A DNA stretch of 64,000 nucleotides from Shinisaurus crocodilurus. Taxonomy: Eukaryota > Chordata > Lepidosauria > Squamata > Shinisauridae. The stretch's first letter is position 1, and each line of letters opens with the position of its first letter. The notes beneath the pieces are model-generated. The model was not told where the DNA came from and ran no database searches. It worked only from the letters and a program-made list of their open reading frames with translations. Where the stretch lies: contig JAHFWL010000040.1 in NCBI GenBank assembly GCA_021292165.1, forward strand, positions 186,001 through 250,000, given 5' to 3'. Of the stretch, positions 32,073 to 44,349 are shown piece after piece. A program made the position numbers and the translations under genes.

Positions 32073-34778
32073 TTAATGGGACACTTCACCTAATGACTTC
32101 AAGAGAAAACTCTCTCCCAGTTGTCTGGCCAATTCATAATTTTGTTCCCCATTCAGAGAGATTTTCCTTTTAAACACCCAGTGACTGCCCGTCACTTTTA
32201 CACCAGGTGGTGCTACACATGGTGTATAAACCTCATTGCGCTGAAATGAAGCCATTTCAGCCTGCATGGCTTCTTGCCATTTCTGTTTTTCTGGACCTGG
32301 TAATTCTTGTACTTGTGCATAAGTTTCTGGTTCACTAAATGTGACATTACACACTCGAATCCCAGTCACTACAAATCTCTCTGGTGGTACACCTTTTGTT
32401 GCTCGTTGAGATCTGCGAACGGCAGATTCAACATTCTCAGTTTGGCTGTCTTCCCCCCCACTCCCCCCTAGCCCCTCCTCATCTGAGCTAGTGGGTGTGG
32501 AATGTGTGTGTGTGTGGCTTCTCGAGCTGCCTTCTCCGCTGCTTTCACTTTCCGCCTCTTGCTGAGCTGCTGGCTCAGACTTATCATGGACAGGAAAAAG
32601 AACTTCAGGATTGGCATGAACTCTTTCCCATCCCTCCTCAACAAACGTTGCATCTTGTGAGATAACAACCCTGTTATTTCTACAGAAAAACCTCCATGAC
32701 TTTGAACCCTCTGTACCAGAGTAACCCACAAAACGCAGTCGTTGAGCTTTTGGTTCTCCTTTTCTCCTTTGTGCCTTGGGGATGTGTACATATGCAAAAC
32801 TCCCCCAGACTCTCAAATGTTTTAAGTTAGGAGGTTTACCAAACAACCTTGTGTAAGGGATGTCATTTATAGCTACTGTCCAAGTTCTATTACACAAGTA
32901 ATTTGCTGCTAAGAATGACTCTCCCCAGAATCTTGAATTAGATTCCAAACCAGCATCTTTTAACAGACAATCCTTAATTTTCTGTAATTCGCCAATATGC
33001 CTTTCAATAGTTCCGTTCTGCCATGGAGAATATGCACAGGATTTTCTGTGCACAATACCTTGGTTACTGAGAAGTTGCTGGAACTGATGATTCATGAACT
33101 CAGTTCCCAAATCTGTTTGCAATTGCAACACATTTTGCTTAAACTGTCTCTGGACATAAGTCAGCCAACTTTTGAAAACAGAATATACTTGATCCTTTTT
33201 CTTAAGTAAATAAACCCAACCAAACCTAGTTTTGTCATCTAGGATCAACAAAGCATATCTTGCCTCTCCCCAGCTCGGAGGGAAAGGGCCACATAAATCT
33301 GCATGCACTAACCCAAACAGTGTATCAGTCTGCCTGTCAGATTTACGGTTTATAGGCTGGATACGGGACTTTGCTGCTTTGCACACACCACAGTTCAAAT
33401 ATTTGTTACATTTGCTTGGTTGTAAGCCTTCACATTCCTTAGACATCTTTTGAATAGTGCTAAAATTTATGTGCCCTAGCCGCCTATGGAAAAGGTGCGC
33501 GCAGCGAAAATGTGGGGGAGCATTTACGCTTGCTACAGCAGGGATGTCTCCTCCCTCAGTATCTTGGTTTTGTAACACATACAGACCATTAATTAACTCT
33601 CCTGAGGCAATTATTTTCCCTGCCTTTGACACAATACCACCTTCTTGTGAAAAACTGACATTATAACCATTTGCAATCAAGGACGATACACTTAGCAGTG
33701 AGTAATCTAAAGTAGGTACAAATAACACACCCTGCATTACATTGCTAAGACAATTAATTTTACAAGTCCCCTCCCCCAAGATAGGCGATTTATGGCCATC
33801 TGCCAACGCTATAGTCTTACTGTTTTTGTCCTTGGAGACAGGAGTAAACTTGACAAACTGTTCATATGAGTTGCAAATAGTTCTTGAACTTCCACTGTCC
33901 AGAATCCAAGAGTCCGTGCCGAGTTTTCTGTCCAACTTCACAGCAGCCGAGAATAGAGTAGATTTCTCCCCCCTCCGTTCCGACTGCATTTCCTTCTTCT
34001 CCCGGTCAGGCTTTGAAGTTAATCTGACTCGACAATGTTGACGAATATGTCCCGGTTTGCCACAACAATAGCATTTCCTCACGATGACCATAGCTCTTTC
34101 TGTTCCGTCTTCTCCAGCCTTCTGAGGTGTTATTTTTCCTTTGGTTGTGTCATTTCCACGTTTTCCCATACGGCCAGATGCAAGGTTGTTCTTAGCTGCT
34201 TCTTCCAGCTCTAACAGCCTTTTTGCCTCAGCTTCAATCAGACGTCCTGACAGGTACTCCATTGTAAGCTGATCCTCTGGCATGGCCTCAAGACTGGCCA
34301 CCAAAATGTCCCAAGAAGAATCAAGAGAAGAAATAACAATCTGGACCTGCTGGATTTCTTCCAATTGCTGGCCCCTTTCAGCAAGCTGAGCCAGTAATCC
34401 AGTGATCACTTGCAAGTGTTCAGATACTTTTTCTCCCTCTTGTAACTTTTTGTTATACAGCTGCCGTGCCAGTGCTATTTTAGTTCCAGCTGTGGTACGT
34501 ACATGTATCCGCCTCAGTGTTGTCCAGCATTCTGCAGCTGTCTGAAGCCGTCTAACATACATTAATTGTGAATCTTCAAGCCCCAAAACAATTAAAGAGT
34601 GGGCTCTGTCCATCAGTCTCCGTTCCGCAGGACTAGGCGCTGCCGGAGGAGCATTCACTCCCACCTCCCATAAATCCTCTCTTTTCAGCAACATTCTCAT
34701 GTTAAACTCCCATGAGAGATAGTTGCGGTTGTTAAGTCTCTCAACATACACACCGAGAGGTTGCTGAGGTGCTGCCAT
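32073..34778 (-). pseudogene. copia gag-pol (gag, PR, IN, RT start), RT core deleted
   Basis: The likely start is the ATG at 34778 (MAAPQQPLGVYVERLN); the open frame extends further into the leader. It has a gag region, a CCHC knuckle (CYCCGKPGHIRQHC), an aspartic protease (WILDSGSSRT), an integrase zinc motif (HRRLGH and CGVCKAAK) and the integrase core (HADLCGPF, TDLGTEF, QNGTIERH). The RT start follows (WQEAMQAEM, SHWVFKRK). The frame then jumps from NGEQNY directly to a segment normally found after the RT catalytic box, so roughly 150 residues including the YVDD motif are absent. A TAA at 32073-32075 closes the frame. It cannot support its own mobility. Confidence 0.88.
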
Positions 34779-35524
34779 GTCTTCAATATTGGGAGCAGGT
34801 TGTATCAGCTGTTCCTCACCTTCTTCCTCCTCTTCCTCAGACTTTATTCCGTCTGTCTCGTCCTCCAGCTTTCTCCCGTGAGCCAGCTTTCCGGAGATAT
34901 GAATGCAGCTAAACCACTGCTCCTCCAACTGTCTCACAAAGCAAAAAGAACTATCCTCGGTTGCAATGCACACCTCCTCACCAGGAAACACAGCGTTGCG
35001 CAGCTGAAGAATCTGGGCCCATAACCTGTCGGAAGTTTGCTGTTGCCCCACGTAGCAGAGTTAGGATGAGTTGTGTGCAATCACAGAGAATAACGAGGAG
35101 ACGTGAGTTCATCAGTAGAAACTTTTACTGAGGTTTTTCACGCATAGATTCATTCCAATTTACAGCTGTACATCACAGTGCAAGGCTCCCCATGCACGGC
35201 ACAAAAAGCATAGAGTCAAAGACTGGTGGGGAGAGAATATTACAGCATATAACTCCTCCCCACTGAACACTCTGTTTATGACCTTGGGCACACTGCCCGA
35301 CTTTAACAAGTTTCACTCCCTAACAGAACTTCTGTTCACAGGTGCTCTGCTAGAGTCCTTTCTGCTCAAGGACACAATTACATACTCTGACATTATGTTT
35401 AGTGTCTATCAACATTTCCTGGGGCTCTGCAAAAGAAGCCATACAGATGCAGTTTCTGTCTTTACACTGGGCACCCTCTTAGCATTCTCATGCAACATTT
35501 TCATGAGACATTTTTTGGCTATAA

Positions 35525-35940
35525 AACTGGGAAGCTCTGGCCCATGAACGATCTAACTGGAGGTCGGCCTTTCACAAAGATTCTATGGACTTTGAAGAAG
35601 CCCGAGTGCAAGATGAAAGGGAGAAACGTGCTAGGCGAAAAGCACATCAAACGAATCCTTTACAGGACCATCTTCCATCTGGTAACCTGTGTCCTCACTG
35701 TGGGAAGCTGCGTGGATTTATTATTTATTATTATTAATATTTATTTATCGCCCATCTGGTATATAGGATCCACTCCAGGATCTAGAATTGGCCTCCACAG
35801 TCATTTACGGACACATCGCTAGAGTCAGTCTACACAGTTTTCTTTAGAATTTCCTCCTTTTAAAATTTCCTTTTTGTAATTTTTTTATCCTGGAAGACAA
35901 TCTTACTCGGTCACGAGTGATCGCCTGATGATGATGATAT
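35525..35940 (+). mobile_element. Third copy of the CCHH-finger LINE 3' end
   Basis: It matches the 3' ends of the elements at 19.8 and 45.7 kb, with an extra AT-rich insertion inside the zinc-finger region (about 35718-35780). It ends in GATGATGAT. Confidence 0.65.
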
Positions 35941-36384
35941 AAGTATTTGGTGTATGATATAGGAAATCTGGGTTGAAATTGCTGCTCAGCCATGAAACTG
36001 AATGGATGATTTGGGTCCATTCGTGGCAACCGTTTCTGACCTACCTCACAGGGATGGTGTGAGGAGAAAATGAGAGAACTGTTTCCCAAATGGGTGGAAT
36101 ATGAACACAACAAGTAAAGGGAATCCCCTGTGAGATGCTATCAAACCAGACCAGTATGTAGCTATGCACAGAAATCACTGGCTATGCAGTATCAAGACGG
36201 AATTTTAAAAAAAATGTGGAACAGGTTATTACAAAACAGTCTGAAACAGTGGGAATCAAACTCTATATAAAGAATTAAAATAAAGGGTGGCAGCAGAGAG
36301 AATTGATTGATGATTTGAATAAGGGAATGAAAGCACCTTTTCACACCGCACACCATTCGTGTACAGAATCCAGTGACACAGCAT

Positions 36385-36590
36385 GTAGTGATGCAGTGGA
36401 GGCTGGTGCTACTCCAGTGTCAGTGGGGTCATGTATCCACTCCAGGTTTCAGTCTGAACTTTTAAGGAGCTGTTCGTGGTACTGAATCCTGCCCCTCAAG
36501 CTAGGTTTAGCTCCTTCAAAGTTCAGACTGAAGCCCGTGGTCGATATACCGCCCCGCTGACATTGGTGCCACCAGCCACTGCTTTTGTGG
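36385..36590. repeat. Imperfect hairpin MITE
   Basis: Arms 'gcagtggaggctggtgctac' and 'gtgccaccagccactgc' pair, as do internal 'ttcagtctgaactttt' and 'aaagttcagactgaag'. The neighbouring 35941-36384 and 36591-38380 hold repeat fragments and no recognisable exon. Confidence 0.55.
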
Positions 36591-38994
36591 TAGCACCTGG
36601 ATCAGATGACTTTAAAAGGAGATCAACTTCAGGAGGGAGGGGCCAATCAGTAGCTATTAATCAGGGTAGCTGATAGACATGCATGTATCCAGGTACGTTT
36701 AAAACAGGTGTCCAGTACTGGCCCACGAAATTCCCCAGTCTAGCCCATGGCGACTCTTGGAATTCCCCCAAGGGCTGTGGCATGGAGGCCAAGCCCTGCC
36801 CTGATGGAAGAATCTCACCGCCCGGAGGGATTCCTGCTCTTATCTCCTATCTCAGATATCTCAGATCAGTGACAGCAGCAATGACTTCCCTCCACACTGC
36901 TTCCACTCCCAATGGGAGAGAGAGCAGCATCCTTGCAGTTATTTCCGACTGGAGATTGGAGATAACAGCAGGGGACGCTTGCAGTGGGGGATTCAGCCAA
37001 CGCTGGGAGGAGCAGCTGCTCTTCCTGGCGCTGCCCGAGTCACTTTGCGCAGTGTGTGGCACACCCATGGGGACACCAGGCACTACACAAAGCCAGGAAC
37101 TCAGATGGGGCTGGGAGGATGGGCTGCTCCTTCCAGTGCTTGCTGAGTCCCTTTCCCTATACTTGGAAAGGCATGGAACTCGTGCTTCTCCCAGGATGGA
37201 GAAAGTCTAAAATGGGTTGGCGACGTCCACGTCCACTGACGTCATCTGGCCTGCGGAGGGCCTCCTAGTGGGCAAACTGGCCCCCACCACCAGATCATTG
37301 CGCACCCCTGGGATAGAGACTGCAAGCCACTGAATACTGTTCACTTGGGGAAGGGATTAAAGCATCTTTCCTGGTGGCCTGTTGTTGCCTTCATGTGCTG
37401 TGCATGAGATTCCCCAAAGCTCCTGATTGGCCGCTATGGACCTTTGATCTTTCACCTGAAATAGGATGTTGAACCTTTGATCCAAACCAAGCTGGGCTTC
37501 TCCAATGTCCGTAAGCCGATGAAAAGTGAGAGCTTTCGCTGTCATGAGAAAAAGAAGGGAAACGTAGCAATTGGACTGATGCCACCACCTTGTGGGAAAA
37601 AAGATGAACTGCATGCACATTCTGTGCATCAAACTACAAGTTATGTTGAAGATGTAACTATGCTGTTCCTTGGGATGTTTCATGTTTCATGGGACTTACT
37701 CCCAGGTTAGTGTGTACAGCAGGGCTGGTCAATGTATGTGGCCCCCACTGCTACCCACGGTGGCCCATGCTGCTACCCCCTGAATTCAGTTGAATTATAT
37801 ATATATATATGGGGCGGGGGATGGTGTCCATGGCGGTTACAGAATGCCAAATGGGTCAATATTAGCTTGCAAGCAGGCTAATGTTGGCCCTTTTGGCACT
37901 TCGTAGCCACTACAGATGCCATTTTTCAAATGTACATTTTATTTTATTTCGGCAACTGCTGTGAGTATATCTGGCCTGCAAGGAACGGGTCTGGGGTGGG
38001 GGGCAAAAATGGTCCCTAGATCTCTTGAAGTTGCCCTACACTGATGTATAGGATTGCAACCTAAAGGCGCAATCCTATGCAAGTTTTAGACCAAAAAAAG
38101 CCTTTTTCTTTTCTCTGTCTAAACTTGCATAGGATCAGTGCCCTACATTACTCATTTCCCCCACACTTAGGCTGAATTACTATGCACAGTAAGTCGTATT
38201 GAACTCAGTGGGGCTTATTTCTGAGTACACATGTATATAGGATTCCAACGCCAATTGCTTTATATGACAATGTTTTTTGTTTTTATTGCGTAATGAAGAG
38301 TTCACAGCACTTCACATACAATTATTTCAGTCATCCTTGGTTTCCAGCTTTTGCAGATTTCAGTCAAAGCTAAGTGAATAGTACATAGTTCAGACTGAAG
38401 GCTCAGAAAGAGAAGAAAATATGAACTGCGGAGTGTCCAGTTCACATCTTGCACTCTTAGCCCCTCTACTACAACAGCTTATATGCGTGGCATAGTGGTT
38501 ATGTGGAGAAAAAGAGCCTCTGAGGGTTCCTACACACACACTCACACACCTGCACACACACACACACACACGTACACGCCTCCTCATGTGAAAACCAAGT
38601 AAGGCCGGTTGGGGGCTGGGAGGAGGCGAAATGTGCATAAAGTATCAGATGGGACATGGCGCCTGAAAGTCCGGTCTACGGCTTTTCAGATGCAAATGTC
38701 AAGAGTCATGAGTTCCCCTCCCTGACTGGCCAGGTGAAGTTCATCCTGATTGGCTAAGAAGCAGCAAAGCTACAGAAAGGAGGGGAGGGGGGGAAGGTAT
38801 ATTTCCCAACGTGTGTGTTTTGTTCTTTGTCTTTGTCATCGCGTGGTTGCTGCCAGCTGTTGGGGCAATGGCGGCAAGCCAAGGAGAGGCCCAAGCCTTC
38901 GGGATCTGTACCTGGCGAAACAGTCGAAGCTGGTAGAAGGCACTCTGAGCTGCCATGGCCACTTGGGACTCCAGCAACAATGATGGATCTAGGA

Positions 38995-39430
38995 CAGTGA
39001 TGGTGAACCTATGGCACGCGTGCCACAGCTGGCACGCAGGGACCTCTCTGTGGGCACTTGTGCCATTGGTTGCCAGATTGCGAAAAGACCGTCCCCTTCG
39101 GCATTCAGCATCGGGTTTCCATAGTAACTTCTCTCCACTCATTCCTCGCTGGGCTCCACAGGCAGGCACACACTCCAACATCTCCACCCCCAGAAGCGGA
39201 CTGCGCAGGCACCCAGCCCTCCTCCTAACTGAACAGACAGCTCAGAAGCACAGCGCGTGCGCGCCCGAATCTTTGCGCGCCCGGTGAAGAGCCATGCCCT
39301 GAGACAGAGCGGGGCGCAATTAGCTAGTGCCCCCTCTTCCTTCCTGCCAAATTTAAGGCACTTTGAAATAAATAAGTTGGTTTTGTGTTGCAGTTTGGGC
39401 ACTTGGGCTCAAAAAGGTTCGCCATCACTG
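38995..39430. mobile_element. hAT-Charlie-like non-autonomous element
   Basis: It begins CAGTGATGGTGAACCTATGG and ends with the inverted partner (AAAAGGTTCGCCATCACTG), with a perfect 8-bp duplication ATCTAGGA (38987-38994 and 39431-39438). It is GC-rich inside, with no transposase. The terminal sequence resembles Charlie families reported in several tetrapods. Confidence 0.82.
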
Positions 39431-39570
39431 ATCTAGGAGTACCCCGAGACTACGAACCAGATCTTTCAAAGGGAGTGCAACCTCATCCAGAACAGGCAAT
39501 GAGTTTGGACTCATTGGACTTGGGAACCACTCACCCACAGGGCTTCTGTCTTGCCAGGATTCAGCTTCAG

Positions 39571-40228
39571 TTAACTGGCCCTCATCCAGCTCATCTTTGA
39601 GTCTAGACACTGATCCAGGACTTGCACTGCCTCTCCTGATTCAATTGTCACTGGGATATAGAGCTGTGAGTCATCAACGTACTGATGGCCCTTGGCTCCA
39701 GATCCCCTAATGACTGCTGCCAGCAGCTTCATATAGATGTTAAACAACATTGGGGACAAGATAGTACTCTTTAGAACCCCATAGCTCAGTTGCCATGGGG
39801 CTGAGGAATAGTCACCTAGGGATGTAACCGTGAGTCTTGGGGGGGCTTTAAGTGGCCAGGCGAAAGGGTCCTGCTCTGGCCCCCCGAGACTCTAGTGACT
39901 TACCTTTCCCGCCGCTCGATCCACGCCACGCCGGGGAAAGGGTCACATCAGTTCCGGTTCCCCTGGCGCTGCATTTTCATTGTCAACAAGTGCCTCTGAT
40001 GCCCAGCCTGTGGAGTTCATCCAGGAGAATGCCATGGTCGATGGTATCAAAAGCTGATAAGAGATCAAGCAGAATTAACAGGGTCACACTCCCCCTCTCC
40101 CTCTCTTGATAAAGATCATCCATCAGAGGGACCAAGGCTGATTCAGTCCTGTAACCAGGTCGAAACCCAGACTGGAATGGGTCTTGAAGATAATCAGTAT
40201 CCTCGAAGAGTGCCTGCAGTTGTTCCAT
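39571..40228 (-). mobile_element. L2-type LINE, RT fragments
   Basis: Minus-strand pieces include SGFRPGYRTESALVPLMDDL, LLDLLSAFDTIDHGILL and QYVDDSQLYIPV, the fingers/palm region of an L2 reverse transcriptase. The order is split by a GC-rich insertion (about 39815-39985). Confidence 0.75.
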
Positions 40229-40639
40229 GATTTGTATCGGGTAGGTTAGTTAGCTGATTGTTATTTTGCTTGGCGTATTGTACTAAAGGTTATGTGTAAC
40301 GTTTTGAAAAACTTTTGCCCATTTACCTCTCCCTTCTCCCACTTTATTCCTTTTAATAAATTACTTTCTACCGCTAGAGCTCTGTGCGTTTCCTGAGTGT
40401 GCTAAATCTCGCTGCTAAGTTCAGTGCCTTTGGGGCAAGTGATTTGCTACTGAATAACGTTTCAGACTGGGGAGCTAGAATAGAGGGCGTCAGCTTGCAC
40501 CTTTATTCTAGCGGCCCCAAGTATATCTGGGAAGCTTGAGGCACCCTTACTTTTAGCTGCAGTGGATGAACTAGGGAGTGGTCCATGGTAGCTTTTATGC
40601 AGACCTTACAAAACATTCTATGGGAGCTCTGGGAAGTAG

Positions 40640-41275
40640 CCGGGGGTCCTGAGATCCCTTAAACTGGATAAATTGCCCTTAAAGTGGGAGGGCCCACCAG
40701 TGGTGAAACAACACCTTGGGGAAGTGCATTATTTGTTGGGGTTTCCCAGCTCTCCCCGGAAACCAAAGGTCTTTCTTGTGAACAGGTTAAAACCATGTAT
40801 AGACGGCAGACATTGTGTTTGTCAATATCTGGCAGAGAAGGAAGGTGTGGGACAGGGAACGGGCTTGCTGAAGGAATGTAGGCAGGAGGGAGGGGTGGAG
40901 GAGGTTCTGTTTCCCCCTTCCTTGTCGTCTACTCAAGGGGCCCAATTGTGAGAAGTGCCAGAGGATTTTCAGGCCATGTTCTCCAGCACACTGGAGTGAA
41001 CCTCGTTGGCCCATCATTCCCTTCTGACTGGCAATCATCACCCCATTCAGTCTCGGCCTGTCGGCCATACTGGGCTACAGGCCAGCATGCTACTGATACA
41101 GCCAACGAGATTCAACCCATGTTGGAATTGGGAGTCATTTGGCCCTCCCGTAGCCAATCTTTCCCATCTCTGAGTCCCCCTTCCCCCCGGCTGCACTGGC
41201 CTTTGGACCTCAAAGGCAGTAACTACAGGACAAATGAGGTTGGACATGCCTGGATTAAACCTCGCTTTTGAATTG
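40640..41275 (+). pseudogene. Ty3/gypsy-like remnant with integrase end before RT start
   Basis: The first frame holds KWEGPPVVKQHLGEVHYLLG and PRKPKVFLVNRLKP, the C-terminal end of a gypsy-type integrase. About 150 bp further on, readings such as MLELGVIWPSRSQS match the start of a gypsy RT domain. Integrase before RT is the reverse of the usual Ty3/gypsy order and is known from the Gmr1 type. Several frameshifts are present and no LTR was identified. Confidence 0.55.
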
Positions 41276-42220
41276 GCCCTGGCAGAGAATTCTAACCCAC
41301 AGCCAGGGGCCACCAGCTAAACACACGCTGCTAAACAAACCAACACTAAAACAATCTATGGCACTAGCTGGCAGTAACGAGCATGAAAATGAGAACGAAC
41401 ACCTTGATGATAAAGCCAAGGGGGAAGGCCCAACAGTAGAAGGGTGGCTCTTCATGATAACTCAGGATATGGATCATATCAAAACATTTCTGTCAGAAAT
41501 GTAATGAACTTCTCACCATTCTAATAGAAATGAATAAAAAGATTGGGGCAGAGCATATGGCCAGAGGCCAGACTGAACCTTACCTCCTGGCAAAAGAACA
41601 GCTAAGAAAAGGGGGGCAAACTCTCAGAAGAAGCTAAAGAAGCCAAAATATATATAAAACCCAAGGGTACCTCACTCCAAGAAAATGGCCTTTGATAAAT
41701 TGTACAGTCTTTTGGATAAAAACTTTAAACCAAAAGTAAACATACAGTCAAAAAATAAAACGACAACCAAAGGAAAAACTACAGTTGCAGATACCGAAAC
41801 TTATACTGATAAGTGTGCTCCTTTTATGCCACAAAAAATTTCCTCATCCTTTTGTGCCCAGACTCAAGAATTGGACTTGAAGGACCCCTGGTCTAACACC
41901 CTGTGGCTACCAAAATGCCCCAACCGAATGTTCAATACGGAAAAGCCTCGAATCTCGTACTGCATCGAGATAAGCTGGTCCTATCGAACTATCCTAAACC
42001 TAAGGGATCTTTGCTGCAAAAGGACTGTATAAGTCATCTGTTGGCGATACTGGGGATAGTCCTTCCAAGTGTGATCAAGGAATTGGATATAGTTTCTGTG
42101 GAATACCTTTTCTACAATTGCATTAATGCTTGTGCTATCGAGATGGGTGGGCAACGGAAAGGAAAAAGTGTGTCAGAGTTCAGAAAGTGTGTGGTCAGGC
42201 TTTCTCTCCACAAATTGTGA
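41275..42220 (+). other. Unrecognised open frames, possibly retroelement-derived
   Basis: Consecutive plus-strand frames (41268-41504, 41685-42032, 41903-42220) are rich in Lys, Asn and Thr and lie just after the gypsy-like remnant. I recognise no domain. Position suggests part of a decayed retroelement; a host exon cannot be excluded. Confidence 0.25.
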
Positions 42221-43280
42221 TTGTGTAATTGGTCAGTACATTTCCTTCTCATTCATATTTCTATCGCAGCCCTGTGCCCTGCATAGAATTCTGGGAAGCA
42301 TCACACAGGGCCCCCTGTTTTACATGCACAGGTTCCCAGAAAGTGCTATTTGTAAGCCAGCTCCTGTGTTTCCCATGATGATGCATAGAGTAAGATGAAA
42401 ACTGGTAATTTCCTTCTCTTTAGTAGTCCTGGGCCTTGCATGTACTATAGTGGAAGGTCAAACAAAGCTGCACCCACTTATTTTTCAGGTTTCTGGAAAA
42501 TACTATGTATTATTGACCCCAAATGCCCCCCACCATTTCCCTGCCCCATTTGTGGGTGGTGAAATGGAGGAGCGGTTGGGGAATTTTTATGGGGGAGGAA
42601 TATGTAAGTGAACTGGCAGAGCCAGAAGCAAAGAGAGGCCTTCATGGTGCAGAATCTACACAAAAGTGGATTGACATTCTACATTGGTGGAGGTTAATGA
42701 CTCATGGGCAAAGAACTAGAGAAGGAACTGGTTTGCAGCAAATATGCTGTTTCTTGACAGCACCGGTTCGATAAGGGATGCCAAGGACTCCCGTGGACCC
42801 GAAAATAATGAAGAATGACCAACCAGTGGAAGAACTAGAGAGGGATGCTTCAGAGAATGAGGGACGGCCATGTGATCTCTCCCCCCCCAAAGTCTTCCTT
42901 AATTTATAAAGATTGATACAGCAGATAACATGCCGTGTGGTGAGTTGCATTTCCAAAGCAAACACGCATACCGGTAATTTCTTTTCACCTACTGCTTTCC
43001 CCTAGAGGGCCTTTGTGAGATTTGAAAGCGGAATGGCCTGGCTCACTTCTAATCCGATGAAATGTCTTCTGCAACTCATGTTGTTGACTTTAATGTGGCG
43101 CTGCACTCTCATTTTATTTGTATTTTCCAGGACACCTTGCCTGCGGGAGAATTCTGTGAAACGTGGAAAAGTCCATCCTGCATTTTAAATACTAATTGCT
43201 CCAAAGAAGACATTAGCGTGTTTCTTGTTCTGGAGAATCAAAAAGTCAGTAAATATTTTTCCATGGTTTTGCAATCACTT
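42200..43280. repeat. Low-copy duplicated block, copy 1
   Basis: The block shares colinear sequence with 60400-60660 plus 63390-63950, for example 'ctgccccatttgtgggtggtg', 'gtggattgacattctac' and 'tactgctttcccctagagg'. Its first part also matches 50610-50850. Plus-strand readings ESTQKWIDILHWW and FCETWKSPSCILNTNCSKED after a good acceptor (TTTTCCAG, 43129) have weak counterparts in the other copy. Function unknown. Confidence 0.55.
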
Positions 43281-43699
43281 GTATTAGGGGTGCACAACTT
43301 TTTTGGCTCTGAGGGCTGCATGTGTTACCGGCTCGGGGCCACACACACACACACACGAAAATGATCCTGATGCAGATAAGTCTTTTGTCGTTGCTAGCAG
43401 CAGCAGGGTATGAGGATTGCTGCAGTGGGGATTGGAGAGTCTTATCTCCACCCCTCCCTCAGCAATCCTGATACAGGTCACTCTGTCCTCGCTGCTGTCA
43501 CCAGGGAGGAAAAAGCAATCTATATCAGGATTAGTGATGCTGCTGAAGTTCATAATTAGTCGTCTCACTGTATGAATGTTGCCAGTGCATAATGCCCACC
43601 ATTTTAATGAGCCTGGACCTGCATTTTCTGAATTTGCTATTAAGATTGGAATTGGTCACCAGTAGTGGTGTAGCCGAACAGCCCGACGGACATGAGTGA

Positions 43700-44230
43700 G
43701 GCCCAAACTGGGACTGCTTGTGTCCGCCGGGCTACTCAGCCACCCGCGCGGGCTTACCTGCAGGTTCTCCGGCTTTGCGGAGAGCCTGCCTCCCCGTCCG
43801 CTGGTCCTGTCACGTCACTTCCGGCATGGAGGAAGTGACGCGACGGGACCCTGCTCCGTCGTGCTGGACCCCCGCGCTCTGTTTTTGGCGGGAGGAGCTA
43901 GGGCAACAGGGCTGTTTAAGCCCTGTTGCCCTGGTTCCTCCCGCCAAAACAGAGCGTGGGCGGGGGTCCAGCGCGATGGAGCAGTGGCTCCGGGAATGGC
44001 TGAGGCGGCGGAGGAGGTGGAGGAGGAGGCGGAGGAGGAGGCAGAGGTGGCACGCAAGACCAGGTAGGGGGGCGGCAGCGGCGGCAGGGGGGCATGCGTA
44101 GGGGATTTCTCTGGCGGCGGCTCGAGTGGCGCGGAGAACACTCCGTGCCACTCTGAAGAGCAAGCTCGGGCCGCCGCTGCGGAGGGCCGAGCCGGAATGA
44201 GCCGCCAGCCGCCGCAAGGCTCACCACCCA
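43700..44230. repeat. GC-rich fold-back repeat
   Basis: It includes a self-complementary stretch at about 43800-43840 ('cacgtcacttccggcatgga' with its partner) and a larger hairpin around 'gggcaacaggg'/'ccctgttgccc' (43910-43935). It continues into CGG/GGA triplet-rich DNA. It is related to 16075-16450. Confidence 0.65.
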
Positions 44231-44349
44231 TGCCTAGACCAGCCTCTGAGCACGTGCGGACTGTATATAAACAATGCTATTTATGCACATGTGCTGAGTA
44301 AACAGAAAACACACAGAGACACACGTATATCTAAAACAATTTTAAACAA

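Larger units (their letters stand above)
30825..35392 (-). mobile_element. Young Ty1/copia LTR retrotransposon, defective
   Basis: A 4568-bp element with two 366-bp LTRs (30825-31190 and 35027-35392) that differ at only one base that I can see. It starts TG, ends CA and is flanked by a 5-bp duplication TTATG (30820-30824 and 35393-35397). Coding order on the minus strand is gag, protease, integrase, reverse transcriptase, RNase H, which is the copia order. The primer-binding site next to the 5' LTR complements the anticodon arm of initiator tRNA-Met (plus strand CTGGGCCCATAACC, 35013-35026). A purine-rich tract adjoins the 3' LTR (31191-31199). It inserted into a dispersed repeat. Confidence 0.93.

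Noticed and set aside
38690..38697. Perfect octamer ATGCAAAT, the Ig promoter motif, on the plus strand
   Set aside because: No TATA box, leader or V exon follows. One or two such octamers are expected by chance in 64 kb of both strands.
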